Source: Bradyrhizobium centrolobii
Lineage (GTDB): Bacteria; Pseudomonadota; Alphaproteobacteria; Rhizobiales; Xanthobacteraceae
Assembly (NCBI RefSeq): GCF_001641635.1
Contig: NZ_LUUB01000030.1
Span: 77,770 to 141,769 of the forward strand
Reading direction: 5' to 3'
DNA length: 64,000 nucleotides
Shown here piece by piece: positions 1-10,676 of this stretch. The notes below the pieces were generated by a model. The model was not told the DNA's origin, made no database searches, and saw only the letters and a list, made by a program, of their open reading frames with translations. The first letter of the stretch is position 1, and each line of letters begins with the position of its first letter. A program made the position numbers and the translations under genes.

Positions 1-183
1 CGCCACGAAGAATTGATAGCGGTCGGCGAGATCGCGGCAGGCGCGGGCGACCAGCTCCTCGGACCGCGCCAGGCGCGCATTGGCGGTCTGCTGGAATGAC
101 TCGAACAGCAGGTAGCCGGTCGCAATACCGGAGACGACCAGCATGATCCACAGAGCCAGCAGTCGGGATCGAAGGGAGCGCAT
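1..183 (-). CDS. N-terminus of a membrane-anchored sensor-like protein (partial)
   Basis: The reading frame starts at an ATG at 183 and runs off the left edge, so only 61 residues are visible. The N-terminus is basic (MRSLRSR) and is followed by one strong hydrophobic helix at about residues 8-27, then a polar segment rich in Arg, Ala and Glu. This is the usual beginning of a sensor histidine kinase or methyl-accepting protein with a periplasmic sensing loop, but no catalytic domain is in view. The family assignment is inference. It lies 36 bp upstream of, and in the same direction as, the short EamA transporter. Confidence 0.55.
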   Translation of the reverse strand, partial: MRSLRSRLLALWIMLVVSGIATGYLLFESFQQTANARLARSEELVARACRDLADRYQFFVA

Positions 184-219
184 CGCGGCGTCCTTAAGAC
201 TTGTCGCCTGATCAGTATC

Positions 220-660
220 TCAAAACTTCACCGCCAGCAGCACCGCACCGGCACCGATCATGGCGATGCCGAGCCAGCCCTGCGCGGTCGGGCGCTCGCC
301 GAGAAAGGCGAAGGCGAACAGCGCAACCAGGACGACGCTGAGCTTGTCGATCGGCGCGACCAGCGTCGCGGGCCCGAGCTTCAGCGCGCGGAAATAGCAG
401 AGCCAGGACGCCCCGGTCGCAAGGCCCGACAGCACCAGGAACAGCCAGGTCTTCGACGAGATCGCGGAAGGCACGGCGAACTGGCCGGTGAGGAACAGCA
501 GCATGGAAAAGGCGAGCAGCACCACGATGGTGCGGATGAAGGTCGCCAGATCCGGATTGATGTTCTCGACACCGACCTTGGCGAAGATCGCGGTCAGCGC
601 GGCAAAGCAGGCCGACAGGAACGCCCAGGTCTGCCAGGCGGAGAGGAGTGCGGGTTTCAT
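220..660 (-). CDS. Short EamA-family membrane transporter (146 aa)
   Basis: This is a small integral membrane protein with about five hydrophobic helices, which makes one EamA (drug/metabolite transporter) repeat. Full-length family members have two repeats and about 300 residues. The single-repeat form of about 140 residues is a known subfamily that probably works as a dimer. Visible signatures are the first helix after MKPALLSAWQTW, a central SGLATGASWLCYFRALKLG stretch and the typical APIDKLSVV segment. The frame remains open upstream to 789, but that extension falls in a palindromic repeat, so the ATG at 660 is chosen. The substrate cannot be predicted. Confidence 0.8.
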   Translation of the reverse strand: MKPALLSAWQTWAFLSACFAALTAIFAKVGVENINPDLATFIRTIVVLLAFSMLLFLTGQFAVPSAISSKTWLFLVLSGLATGASWLCYFRALKLGPATLVAPIDKLSVVLVALFAFAFLGERPTAQGWLGIAMIGAGAVLLAVKF

Positions 661-727
661 GGGGGGTACCTGATGCGTAGTCTTAAGTTGGTCGTCGCGG
701 AGATGACTGCTCGCCAAGCATTTCACT

Positions 728-874
728 GTCGTCCCGGACAAGCGAAGCGCAGATCCGGGACCCATACCGCGGAGTCTATCTTGAGGCACGCGCGTCGTCG
801 CTCTTCGCCAAACACAATCCTGTGGTTATGGGGCCCGGATCAGCGCTCGCTGACGCTCGCTTGTCCGGGACGAC
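728..874. repeat. Intergenic palindromic repeat element (18-bp perfect arms)
   Basis: The outer arms at 728-745 and 857-874 are perfect 18-bp inverted repeats (GTCGTCCCGGACAAGCGA and its complement). Inner arms at about 752-766 and 827-841 are inverted repeats with one mismatch. The element fills the gap between two genes and matches the style of the dispersed extragenic palindromes common in Bradyrhizobium. A related element with the same GTCGTCCCGGAC start lies at 6829. It probably forms a hairpin in RNA and could act as a terminator or mRNA stabiliser for the kinase gene that ends at 888. Confidence 0.75.
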
Positions 875-887
875 GGCTGAGAGCTGA

Positions 888-3365
888 TCACCGCGCCACT
901 GACAGTTTCTCCATGATCGCCTTGCGCAGGATGCGCGACAGCGATTCCACCGAATACGGCTTCTGGATCAGCTCGAAGCCGCGATGGGCGTTTTCGGCGA
1001 GCACGTTGCTGTAGCCGCTGGTGAGCACGACGGGGAGGCCCGGATAGCGCTCGCGGAGGACGCCGGCGAGCTCGACGCCGTTCATGCCGGGCATGATGAC
1101 GTCGGAAAAGACGAGGTCGACAGCGAACTCGTCCTCGGACAGGATCGCGAGCGCCGCATTGGCGTTGGCGACGCGGCGCACGACATAGCCAAGATCCTCC
1201 AGGAGCTCGGTGGAGAAGCGGCCGACATCGTCATTGTCCTCGACCACGAGCACGCGATAGCCGCGCCCGGTGGTTGCGGCCTCGTGGGTCAGCGCCGCCG
1301 CTTCCGCTTCGGTGATCGGGCTTGGTGCCTGCGGCAGATAGATGGTGAAGGTCGCGCCGCGCCCTTGCGTGCTTGTCACGGCAAGGTCGCCCTCGGACTG
1401 CTTAGCGAAGCCGAAGGCCTGGCTCAGGCCGAGCCCGGTGCCCTTGCCGACCTCCTTGGTGGTGAAGAACGGCTCGAAGATGGCTTCGATGTTTTCCGGC
1501 GCGATGCCGCTGCCGGTGTCGGCGACCGAGATCGCGACGTAGTCGCCGCCGCGCGCCGATTGCCCGCGCAGGCTCGGAATGCCCTGTACTTTCCGGACCG
1601 CGATGGTGAGGCGGCCTTCGCCGTCCATGGCGTCGCGGGCGTTGATGGCAAGATTGATCAGCGCGGTCTCGAACTGGGCGATGTCGGCGATGGTGAAGCA
1701 GTCGGCATCGGCGACCTCCACCGTGATCTCGATGCTGCCGCCGACCAACGGCCGGACCAGCTGCGCGACGCCCTCGACCTGGTTGCCGACATTGAAGATC
1801 TGCGGTTTCAGCGGCTGCCTGCGGGCGAAGGCGAGGAGCTGCGCGGTCAGCTTGGATGCGCGCTCAACGGTCTCGGCGATCGCATCGACATAGCGGCGGC
1901 GGCGCTCCTCCGGCAGGTCGCGGCGGCGCAGGAAATCGTTCGCCGAACGGATGATGGTGAGGAGGTTGTTGAAGTCGTGCGCGACGCCGCCGGTGAGCTG
2001 GCCGATTGCCTCCATCTTCTGCGACTGGCGCAGCGCTTCCTCGCCGCGGCGTCGTTCGGTGATGTCGACGGCTTCGGGCACGGCACCGGTGATGTTGCCG
2101 TGGCGGTCGAGCACGGGACGCATGCCGAACTCGAAATCGCGCTCGCCCACGGGAAGGTGCAGGCGCATCTCCATCCGCACAGCTTCGCCCCTCAGCACGG
2201 TGTCGAAGGCGTTGCGCACGATCGCGCTCATGCCTTCCGTGGCGGTGAACCACGGCGTTTCCCAGAACGGCTTGCCGATGACATCGCGTGCCTCGGCGCT
2301 GATGCCGTCAAGCGCGGTCCGGTTGGCGTAAAGCAGCTCGCCCCTGAGATTGACCAGACCCTGATACTGATTGCTGGTCTCCAGGATTGCGCGCAGCCGC
2401 GCCTCGTTGGATTCGAGCTCGGCGGTGCGCTCGGTGATACGCTCTTCCAGCGTCTCGTTGAGCCGTCTCAGCTCGATCTCGGCCTGCTTGGCGGCGGTGA
2501 TGTCGTGGGCGACGCCGATGAAGCCGATATGCTTGCCGGTCGGGTCCCAGCGCGGTTGGGATTCCGAGCGCAGCCAGCGCCATTCGCCTTTGGCGTTCTT
2601 GTAGCGCGCTTCCAGCACGAAGGGCTTTAGCGACGCTTCACCCTGGACGGATTGCTGCAACACGTGCGGTAGGTCATCCGGATGTAGCACCTTGCGCCAG
2701 TCGAAATCGATGGCCTCCTCGTAGGGCAGGCCGACGAAGTCGACATAGGCTCGGTTGGCGAAGGAGCGCTTGCGGTCGAGCTTGGTCACCCAGATCGGCA
2801 CCGGCGCGCTGTCGGCGATCAGCCGAAAGCGCGCCTCGCTCTCGCGCAGCGTTTCGCGGACGAGCATTTGGGCGGTGATGTCGATATGGGCACCGACCAG
2901 GCGGAGGGCGCGGCAGTCTGCGTCGCGCTCGATCTTGGCGACGACGCGGATCCAGCGTGTCTCGCCGTAGTTGGGACGGATGATGCGGTATTCGGCGGTG
3001 TAATCTTCGCTCCTCCCGGCCAGCGCGTCGAAGAAATGTTTGACGGTCGCCGCCCGGTCCTCGGGATGGATTCGATTGACCCAGTCCTCGTGCGACTCGT
3101 CGGCGGCTTCCGGGGGTAGGCCGTGGATGATCAGATATTCCGGCGAGCGGCGGTTCTTGAACCCCTCCCGGAAATCGACCTCGAACCCGCCGACCTTACC
3201 GATGCGCTGGATCCGCGCGAGCTCCGCCTCGCGCTCCTGGAGCGCGCGATAGGCGTTGTCGCGCTCGCGCGCGAGCTCCTGAAGATGCTGGCGCAGCCTT
3301 TCGGCGGCGATGGTTTCGGGCGAAGGATCGTTCAAGGCGTCGGCCGTTGTGATGCGGGTGCGCAC
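888..3365 (-). CDS. Hybrid sensor histidine kinase, three PAS domains and a C-terminal receiver
   Basis: This 825-residue protein has no membrane segment. In order it has a short coiled coil (residues 15-55), three PAS domains at about 55-170, 178-295 and 320-445, a HisKA domain, a HATPase domain and a receiver domain. The phospho-acceptor is the His of GGVAHDFNNL at about 463. The N box (INARDAM) is near 575, the G1 box (DTGSGIA) near 615 and the GTGLGL loop near 643. The receiver starts at about 703 with the acidic pair VEDND, and its phospho-acceptor is the Asp of FSDVIMPG near 755. This architecture autophosphorylates and passes the phosphate to its own receiver. No response regulator gene is adjacent, so it is an orphan, and the signal is unknown. 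Confidence 0.9.
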   Translation of the reverse strand: MRTRITTADALNDPSPETIAAERLRQHLQELARERDNAYRALQEREAELARIQRIGKVGGFEVDFREGFKNRRSPEYLIIHGLPPEAADESHEDWVNRIHPEDRAATVKHFFDALAGRSEDYTAEYRIIRPNYGETRWIRVVAKIERDADCRALRLVGAHIDITAQMLVRETLRESEARFRLIADSAPVPIWVTKLDRKRSFANRAYVDFVGLPYEEAIDFDWRKVLHPDDLPHVLQQSVQGEASLKPFVLEARYKNAKGEWRWLRSESQPRWDPTGKHIGFIGVAHDITAAKQAEIELRRLNETLEERITERTAELESNEARLRAILETSNQYQGLVNLRGELLYANRTALDGISAEARDVIGKPFWETPWFTATEGMSAIVRNAFDTVLRGEAVRMEMRLHLPVGERDFEFGMRPVLDRHGNITGAVPEAVDITERRRGEEALRQSQKMEAIGQLTGGVAHDFNNLLTIIRSANDFLRRRDLPEERRRRYVDAIAETVERASKLTAQLLAFARRQPLKPQIFNVGNQVEGVAQLVRPLVGGSIEITVEVADADCFTIADIAQFETALINLAINARDAMDGEGRLTIAVRKVQGIPSLRGQSARGGDYVAISVADTGSGIAPENIEAIFEPFFTTKEVGKGTGLGLSQAFGFAKQSEGDLAVTSTQGRGATFTIYLPQAPSPITEAEAAALTHEAATTGRGYRVLVVEDNDDVGRFSTELLEDLGYVVRRVANANAALAILSEDEFAVDLVFSDVIMPGMNGVELAGVLRERYPGLPVVLTSGYSNVLAENAHRGFELIQKPYSVESLSRILRKAIMEKLSVAR

Positions 3366-3554
3366 GTGCCGAGCCGATATTCACACAGACGGGGAGGGAT
3401 GACCATTGTTCAATGGAAGGGTGCTTAAGGAAACGGCTCGGCAACGCCGGGTCTGGCATTTTGTTCCGGAGACTGGAACGATCGGCCCACGAGAGCGTCG
3501 TCGCGGGGCGCAAAACGCTCTTCCACAAGACTTCCTTTCCGAAGAGGCTAAATC

Positions 3555-4625
3555 TTGAAGCTCTTTGTCTGCCAGGCCTGCGGTAACGTGCTGTATTTCG
3601 AGAACCGCACCTGCGAGCGTTGCGGCCATCGGGTCGCTTTCCTGCCCGAGAAGGAGACGCTGTCGGCGATCGAGCCCGATGGCGAGGCCTGGACGGCGCT
3701 TGCCGACAAGGGCAGGGGCCGCATGCTGTGCCGGAATGCGGAGTACGACGCCTGCAACTGGCTGACGGATTCGGACGACGGCAACGGCTATTGCCGCGCC
3801 TGCCGGCACAACGGGATTGTGCCGGACCTGTCCGACCCGGCTCAGCTCGCGGGCTGGCGCGAGCTCGAGGTGGCGAAGCACCGGCTGTTCTATTCCCTGA
3901 TCCGCTGGAAGCTGCCGCTCCAGACGCGGCAGGAGAATCCCGCGCACGGTCTGATCTTCAATTTCCTCGCCGACGATCTGAACAGCGGGCAGAGGGTGAC
4001 GACCGGCCATGACAATGGGCTGATCACGATTGCGCTCACCGAGGCCGATGACATCGAGCGCGAACGGCGCAGGCTCGAAATGGGCGAGCCTTACAGGACG
4101 CTGCTCGGGCATTTCCGCCATGAGGTCGGGCACTATTTCTGGGACGTGCTGGTGCGCGACGGCGGCAGGTTAGAGGAATGCCGCGCGGTGTTCGGCGACG
4201 ATTCGGCCGATTACGGCCAGGCCTTGCAGCGCCATTATGCGGAAGGCGCGCCACCGGACTGGCAGCAGAACTATGTGTCGGCTTATGCGACGATGCATCC
4301 CTGGGAGGACTTTGCCGAGACCTGGGCACACTATCTCCACATCGTCGACACCTTGGAGATGGCCTCCGAGTTCGGCATGGAGGTGCGCCCCAAGGTCGAC
4401 CCCGACGGGGAGTTGACTGCGCGCATCCGTTTCAACCCTTACGAGGCGAAGCACGTCCAGGCACTGGTCGGCGCATGGCTGCCCTTCACCTTCGCCATGA
4501 ACAGCGTCAACCGCGCCATGGGCCTGCGCGACCTCTATCCCTTCATCCTGTCGCCCGCAGTGGTCGCAAAATTGGCCTTCATTCACGGCCTGGTGCGGGA
4601 CGTCGCCAAGGCCAAGGGACGTTAG
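3555..4625 (+). CDS. Zinc-ribbon putative zinc metallopeptidase (356 aa)
   Basis: The N-terminus has a zinc ribbon with two Cys pairs (CQACGN and CERCGH, residues 6-22). Further Cys residues around 55-85 may form a second metal site. The catalytic motif is HEVGH at about 189-193, a gluzincin/zincin HExxH variant, followed by an acidic ECRAVFGDD segment. This is the layout of the DUF2248 / Peptidase_Mx group of cytoplasmic putative zinc peptidases of about 350 residues. The start is a TTG at 3555 preceded by GAGG with an 8-nt gap, and no better start exists. The gene stands alone between a kinase and the carboxylase. The peptidase activity is inferred from the motif; the target is unknown. Confidence 0.8.
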   Translation: MKLFVCQACGNVLYFENRTCERCGHRVAFLPEKETLSAIEPDGEAWTALADKGRGRMLCRNAEYDACNWLTDSDDGNGYCRACRHNGIVPDLSDPAQLAGWRELEVAKHRLFYSLIRWKLPLQTRQENPAHGLIFNFLADDLNSGQRVTTGHDNGLITIALTEADDIERERRRLEMGEPYRTLLGHFRHEVGHYFWDVLVRDGGRLEECRAVFGDDSADYGQALQRHYAEGAPPDWQQNYVSAYATMHPWEDFAETWAHYLHIVDTLEMASEFGMEVRPKVDPDGELTARIRFNPYEAKHVQALVGAWLPFTFAMNSVNRAMGLRDLYPFILSPAVVAKLAFIHGLVRDVAKAKGR

Positions 4626-4802
4626 AGGGGCGCGCGGGCTCCCGCCGCGGCTGGTTTTGGCCCTGCCTGGTACGCCAGGGGCGCGGATTTAGACCGTTGC
4701 CTCCGGCCCATTTTGCTGTACCACGACGGGGATACGGCCCGTCCCGATCGGCCGCCAACGGCCCGGGAGGGGTCCCGCCCAAGGACGAAGCTCAAAAAGA
4801 AC

Positions 4803-6818
<2,016 letters not shown>

Positions 6819-6828
6819 GGGCATCAAT

Positions 6829-6999
6829 GTCGTCCCGGACAAGTGAGCGCCTGGCAACGCGCAGCGTTGTCCAGGTCGCGAACGCCGATCCAGGACCCAG
6901 TACCCCAGGGAGCAGTTGTTGACGGAGATCGTGGCCGTCACCTTCTGCAACGACCTTCAGCCGGGGTAATGGGTCCTGGCTTTCGCCAGGACGACGACG
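6829..6999. repeat. Intergenic palindromic repeat element
   Basis: The element starts with the same GTCGTCCCGGAC as the one at 728 and ends with an AGGACGACG complement near 6983-6998. A second pair of arms at 6890-6906 and 6963-6979 is inverted with one mismatch in 17. It occupies nearly all of the gap between pccA and the next gene. It belongs to the same dispersed palindrome family as the element at 728-874. Confidence 0.7.
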
Positions 7000-7030
7000 G
7001 GGATGCATTCATATTGATCGAGACAGCACC

Positions 7031-7897
7031 ATGACCTTTCGTTCCCGCCGCGAAAAACTGCGCTTCATCCTGTCGGGCTCGGACTGCGTCCGTCCGGGCT
7101 CGGTCTATGACGCGATCTCGATCCGGATCGCTGAGGATCTCGGCTTTCCGCTCGGCATGTTCGGCGGCTCGGTCGCTTCGCTCGCCGTGCTCGGCGATCC
7201 CGACATCACGCTGATCACGCTCACCGAGCTTGCCGAGCAGATGCGGCGGATGTCGCGCGCTGCGACGCTTCCGGTGCTGGTCGACGCCGATCATGGCTAT
7301 GGCAACGCGCTCAACGTGCGTCGCACGGTGCAGGAGCTTGAGACCGCCGGTGCCGCCGGCCTCACCATCGAGGATACGCTGCTGCCGGCCGCCTTCGGCG
7401 AAGCCAAGACGCAGCTGATCTCGCTCGAGGAAGGCGTCGGCAAGATGAAGGCGGCGCTTGACGGCCGCAGCGATCCCTGGCTCGTCATCATGGGCCGCAC
7501 CGGTGCGGCCTCGATCACCTCGCTCGACGACACCATCGGCCGCGCGCGGGCCTATGAGGCCACCGGCGTCGACGCGCTGTTCTTCACCGGCATCAAGTCG
7601 CGCGCCGAACTCGAGGCAATTGCGGCGGCGACGCGTCTGCCGATCGTGCTGGGCGGTGCGCCGGACGAATTGAACGCGCTCGACTATCTCGCGGGCCAGC
7701 GCGTGCGCATCGCGCTCCAGGGCCACGCGCCGATCGCGGCCGCGACGCAAGCCGTCGACGACACGCTCAAGGCGCTCCGCGAGGGCACGCCGCCGAAAAA
7801 CCTCAAAGGCCTCGCATCGTCGGAACTGACCGGCCGCGTCATGCGCGAGGCCGACATGAAGGCGCGCAGCGCCGACTTGCTCGGGCTGAAAAAATGA
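7031..7897 (+). CDS. Oxaloacetate decarboxylase-like enzyme, isocitrate lyase/PEP mutase superfamily
   Basis: At 288 residues this is the length of the small oxaloacetate decarboxylases (PA4872 type) of the isocitrate lyase/PEP mutase superfamily. These are cytoplasmic, Mg-dependent, biotin-independent TIM-barrel enzymes. Key segments are [14 protein letters not shown] at the start, the metal-binding [11 protein letters not shown] near residue 85, [10 protein letters not shown] near 115 and MGRTGA near 155. The ATG at 7031 follows a weak purine stretch. The stop overlaps the acylphosphatase start by 4 nt (ATGA), so the two are translationally coupled. The decarboxylase role is family knowledge, and related C-C lyase or hydrolase activities cannot be excluded. 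Confidence 0.82.
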   Translation: MTFRSRREKLRFILSGSDCVRPGSVYDAISIRIAEDLGFPLGMFGGSVASLAVLGDPDITLITLTELAEQMRRMSRAATLPVLVDADHGYGNALNVRRTVQELETAGAAGLTIEDTLLPAAFGEAKTQLISLEEGVGKMKAALDGRSDPWLVIMGRTGAASITSLDDTIGRARAYEATGVDALFFTGIKSRAELEAIAAATRLPIVLGGAPDELNALDYLAGQRVRIALQGHAPIAAATQAVDDTLKALREGTPPKNLKGLASSELTGRVMREADMKARSADLLGLKK

Positions 7898-8193
7898 GCC
7901 AGGCGATCCTCCAGGTCATGATCCGCGGGCGCGTCCAGGGCGTCGGCTATCGTGCCTGGGTCGAATATCAGGCTGTCACAAGCGGGCTAGAAGGCTGGGT
8001 CCGCAATCGCCGTGACGGCAGCGTGGAAGCGCTGTTTGCGGGCGCGCCGAAGCATGTGGCCGACATGGTCGCGCTGTGCCGCCACGGTCCGCCGTCCTCG
8101 CGCGTCGACAGCGTCACCAGCGAGACCGCGAGCGCCGATGAATTGAAGCTGCGCAGGGCAGGGGAAGCGTTTTCGGTGTTGCCGACGGTCTAA
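7894..8193 (+). CDS. acyP: Acylphosphatase
   Basis: This is a 99-residue alpha/beta sandwich protein that hydrolyses carboxyl-phosphate bonds such as that of acetyl phosphate. Both catalytic residues are visible: the Arg of GRVQGVGYR (near residue 19) and the Asn of [14 protein letters not shown] (near residue 37). The length is normal for the family. It starts inside the end of the upstream decarboxylase gene (ATGA overlap) and is probably expressed only with it. The pairing is plausible because both genes act on small acids and acyl phosphates, but a joint pathway is inference. Confidence 0.93.
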   Translation: MSQAILQVMIRGRVQGVGYRAWVEYQAVTSGLEGWVRNRRDGSVEALFAGAPKHVADMVALCRHGPPSSRVDSVTSETASADELKLRRAGEAFSVLPTV

Positions 8194-8236
8194 CCATCCG
8201 CACACACGGCACCTTGGTGGCTGCGAACGGACTCGG

Positions 8237-8363
8237 CCTCATGGTTCGAGACGCGCCGTAAGGCGGCGCTCCTCACCATGAGGGGCTGAGATTTCACCGC
8301 GAAACAGGGCCTCATCCTGAGGAGCCCGCCAACAGCGGCGTCTCGATGGATGGGCCGCAAGGA
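8237..8363. repeat. Two hairpin repeat units of the CTCATGGT / CCTCATCCTGAGG type
   Basis: Arms CCTCATGGT (8237-8245) and ACCATGAGG (8275-8283) enclose a smaller CGCC/GGCG stem. A second unit from 8310 carries CCTCATCCTGAGG, a near-palindrome. This differs from the GTCCCGGAC elements at 728 and 6829 and is another dispersed extragenic repeat of the Bradyrhizobium style. It lies between two convergent genes, where it may serve as a bidirectional terminator. Confidence 0.65.
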
Positions 8364-8432
8364 GGCTGCCCGCCAAGTTCTATTTCAAATGCGATAGCCT
8401 GTCGCAAGCGGGCGAGGTGGAGCGGGCGCGCC

Positions 8433-9953
8433 TCACCGCGGCAGCTTGGCGATCGCTTCGCTGAGCTCGTGGATCTCGTAGGGCTTGCGCAGGATCGGGA
8501 AGTCGCCGCGGACGTCGGCGGCGATGTCGCTGTGGCCGGTGGCGAGCAGGATCGGCAGGCCGGGGCGGATCTGGCGCAGATGGTGGGCGAGGCTGAGCCC
8601 GTCCATCTTGCCGGGCATCACGATGTCGGAGAACACGAACTCGACGCCGTTCATCTCGAGCTCGTGCAGCGCAGCCTCGGCATCGGCGACCCGGCGCACA
8701 TTGTAGCCGAGCTGCTCCAAGAGCCCGATGCTGACGGATGCGACGTCAGGATTGTCTTCCACCAGCAACACCGTGCCGCTACCGCGGAACGGCGCGGACT
8801 CAACCGTCTCCCGCGTCGGTGCATTCGTCCCGCGCGGCAGGAGGACGGTGAAGGTCGTACCCTTGCCGAGCTCGCTTGCGACCTTCACGGTGCCGTCGGC
8901 CTGGTGGGCGAAGCCGTGCACCTGGGAGAGACCGAGACCGGTGCCCTTGCCGATCGGCTTGGTCGTGAAGAACGGCTCGAAGATCTTGTCGAGCACGTCG
9001 GAGGGAATGCCGAGTCCGGTATCGGCGACGCTGATCGCGACGAACTCGCCGGCGTAGGGCGGCTCGGCCAGCACGGCATTGCGGGCGCTGATCGTCACGG
9101 CGCCGCCGTCGGGCATCGCATCGCGGGCATTGATGACGAGATTGAGCAGTGCCGTCTCGAGCTCGGAGACGTCAGCCTTGACCGGCCAGACGCCGCGCTC
9201 GATGTCGAAAGCGAGACGCACGGCACTGCCGACGCCGGCATCGAGCACCTCGCGGATCGCGGCGATGCGCTCGGTGAAATCGATCGCCTGCGGATTGACG
9301 CTCTGGCGCCGTGCGAAGGTGAGGAGCTGGTTGGTCAGCGCCGCGCCGCGCTTGGTCGCGGTATCAATCGCGGAAATCGCGCGCTGCAGCTTCGCATCGT
9401 CCTCGGCCCCCCGCTTCAGGATGTGAAGGCTGCCGCTAATGATCATCAGGAGGTTATTGAAGTCGTGGGCGACCCCGCCGGTGAGCTGGCCGAGCGCGTC
9501 GAACTTCTGCGACTCGGCGAGCTGCTTCTGCATCGCCTCGAGCTTGAGCTGCGTATTGCGCCGTTCGGTGATGTCGCGCGTGATCTTGGCGAAGCCGACG
9601 AGCTCGCCGTCCTCATAGATCGGATCGATCACGACGCTCGCCCAGAAGAAGGTGCCGTCCTTGCGGACGCGCCAGCCTTCCTCCTCGTAACGGCCCTTTT
9701 CCCGCGCAATACCCAGCGCCCGGGCGGGCTTGCCGTTCGCACGGTCGGTCTCGGTATAGAAGCGGGAAAAATGCTGGCCGACGATTTCGCTCGGCGAATA
9801 ACCCTTGATGCGCTCGCCGCCGATGTTCCAGCTCGTGATGATCCCGGAGGGATCGAGCATATACAGGGCGTAATCCGCAACGCCTTCAACCAACAGCCGT
9901 AAACTGCGTTCGCTTTCGAACAAGTCTCTCTGTTGATTGTACTTTTTCACCAT
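8433..9953 (-). CDS. PAS-domain hybrid histidine kinase with C-terminal receiver (506 aa)
   Basis: This is a cytoplasmic orphan hybrid kinase. A single PAS domain (about residues 18-130, with the WNIGGERIKGYSPSE and RVRKDGTFFWASVV segments) is followed by HisKA with the phospho-acceptor His at about 163 (GGVAHDFNNL). A HATPase domain comes next, with NARDAMPDG, DTGLGIP and GTGLGLSQV, then a receiver from about 394 whose acceptor Asp is near 443 (FSDIVMPG). The frame stays open to 10310, but that extension would run under the divergent regulator's promoter. The ATG at 9953 opens the PAS coiled coil (MVKKYNQQR) and is chosen. It shares its kinase core and output design with the kinase at 888-3365. 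Confidence 0.88.
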   Translation of the reverse strand: MVKKYNQQRDLFESERSLRLLVEGVADYALYMLDPSGIITSWNIGGERIKGYSPSEIVGQHFSRFYTETDRANGKPARALGIAREKGRYEEEGWRVRKDGTFFWASVVIDPIYEDGELVGFAKITRDITERRNTQLKLEAMQKQLAESQKFDALGQLTGGVAHDFNNLLMIISGSLHILKRGAEDDAKLQRAISAIDTATKRGAALTNQLLTFARRQSVNPQAIDFTERIAAIREVLDAGVGSAVRLAFDIERGVWPVKADVSELETALLNLVINARDAMPDGGAVTISARNAVLAEPPYAGEFVAISVADTGLGIPSDVLDKIFEPFFTTKPIGKGTGLGLSQVHGFAHQADGTVKVASELGKGTTFTVLLPRGTNAPTRETVESAPFRGSGTVLLVEDNPDVASVSIGLLEQLGYNVRRVADAEAALHELEMNGVEFVFSDIVMPGKMDGLSLAHHLRQIRPGLPILLATGHSDIAADVRGDFPILRKPYEIHELSEAIAKLPR

Positions 9954-10069
9954 TCCCAGCGCCCTGCGTCGACCCGTGCAAACGCTGCAGGATAGGGATT
10001 GTTCCCGACCGTGGGATATTTTTAGGCAAATGTCGCCAAGGGTATGCAGGGCAAAGCATTCCCAGCGAC

Positions 10070-10098
10070 TTGACAGTGGACCGGATTCGTCAGATATT
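10070..10098 (+). promoter_or_regulatory. Sigma-70-type promoter of the MarR/GbsR gene
   Basis: A perfect -35 box TTGACA (10070-10075) is followed after exactly 17 nt by GATATT (10093-10098) as the -10 box. A start site 7 nt downstream would fall on 10105, the A of the ATG, which predicts a leaderless mRNA. Confidence 0.6.
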
Positions 10099-10116
10099 TC
10101 TGTCATGACAGAAATA
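10095..10116. promoter_or_regulatory. 22-bp perfect palindrome over the -10 box and start codon
   Basis: The sequence from TATTTCTGTC to GACAGAAATA is a perfect 22-bp inverted repeat centred inside the ATG of the regulator gene. It overlaps the -10 box of the predicted promoter. MarR-type dimers bind such symmetric sites of 16-22 bp, so this is the likely operator for self-repression. Confidence 0.65.
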
Positions 10117-10662
10117 ACCGGCAAGAAGAAATTACCCGTGGCCGTCGAGCGCTTCATCCTGCATTGGGGCGACATGGGCGACGAGTGGGGCGTCAACCGC
10201 TCGGTCAGCCAGATCCATGGGCTGCTGTATCTGGCGGAAGCGCCGATGACCGCCGAGGACATCGCCGACACGCTCGGCATGGCGCGCTCCAACGTCTCCA
10301 ACTCGCTCAAGGAGCTGCTCGCCTGGAACCTGATCCGGCGGGCGCCGATCCTCGGCGACCGTCGCGACCATTACGAGGCCGAGACCGACATCTGGGAGGT
10401 CGCGGCGCGGATCGCGGCGCGGCGCAAGGAGCGCGAGATTGATCCGGCGATCGCCGCGCTGCGGGCCTGCGTATCGGATGCCACCGACGATCCGACCATC
10501 AGTCCGGTCGCGAGCAAGCGGCTGAAGGAGATGCTCGCCTTCACCGAGCTCGCCGATCACTGGTTCATGCAGATGCTGAAGGTGCCGCGGCCGCGCCTGG
10601 TCGCGCTGATGAAGCTTGGCGAGAAGATCGCCAACCTGCTGCCGCTGGGTAAGGCCAGATAG
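10105..10662 (+). CDS. MarR/GbsR-family transcriptional regulator (185 aa)
   Basis: This is a winged-helix regulator of the GbsR branch of the MarR family. The recognition helix lies in MTAEDIADTLGMARSNVSN (about residues 48-66) and is followed by the wing LIRRAPILGDRRDHYEA. A C-terminal helical dimer region completes it, and the length fits the branch. The ATG at 10105 sits in a 22-bp palindrome directly after a good promoter. It leads an operon with DUF4166 (14 nt gap) and the epimerase, which makes local regulation likely. The ligand is unknown. The divergent kinase starts 151 bp away. Confidence 0.85.
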   Translation: MTEITGKKKLPVAVERFILHWGDMGDEWGVNRSVSQIHGLLYLAEAPMTAEDIADTLGMARSNVSNSLKELLAWNLIRRAPILGDRRDHYEAETDIWEVAARIAARRKEREIDPAIAALRACVSDATDDPTISPVASKRLKEMLAFTELADHWFMQMLKVPRPRLVALMKLGEKIANLLPLGKAR

Positions 10663-10676
10663 TTCGGAGGGGGGCG

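Noticed and set aside
984..2630. Long plus-strand open frame opposite the first hybrid kinase
   Set aside because: It is the antisense of a clear kinase gene. Its Asp/Gly/Arg/Val-rich sequence shows no domain and is typical of high-GC antisense frames.
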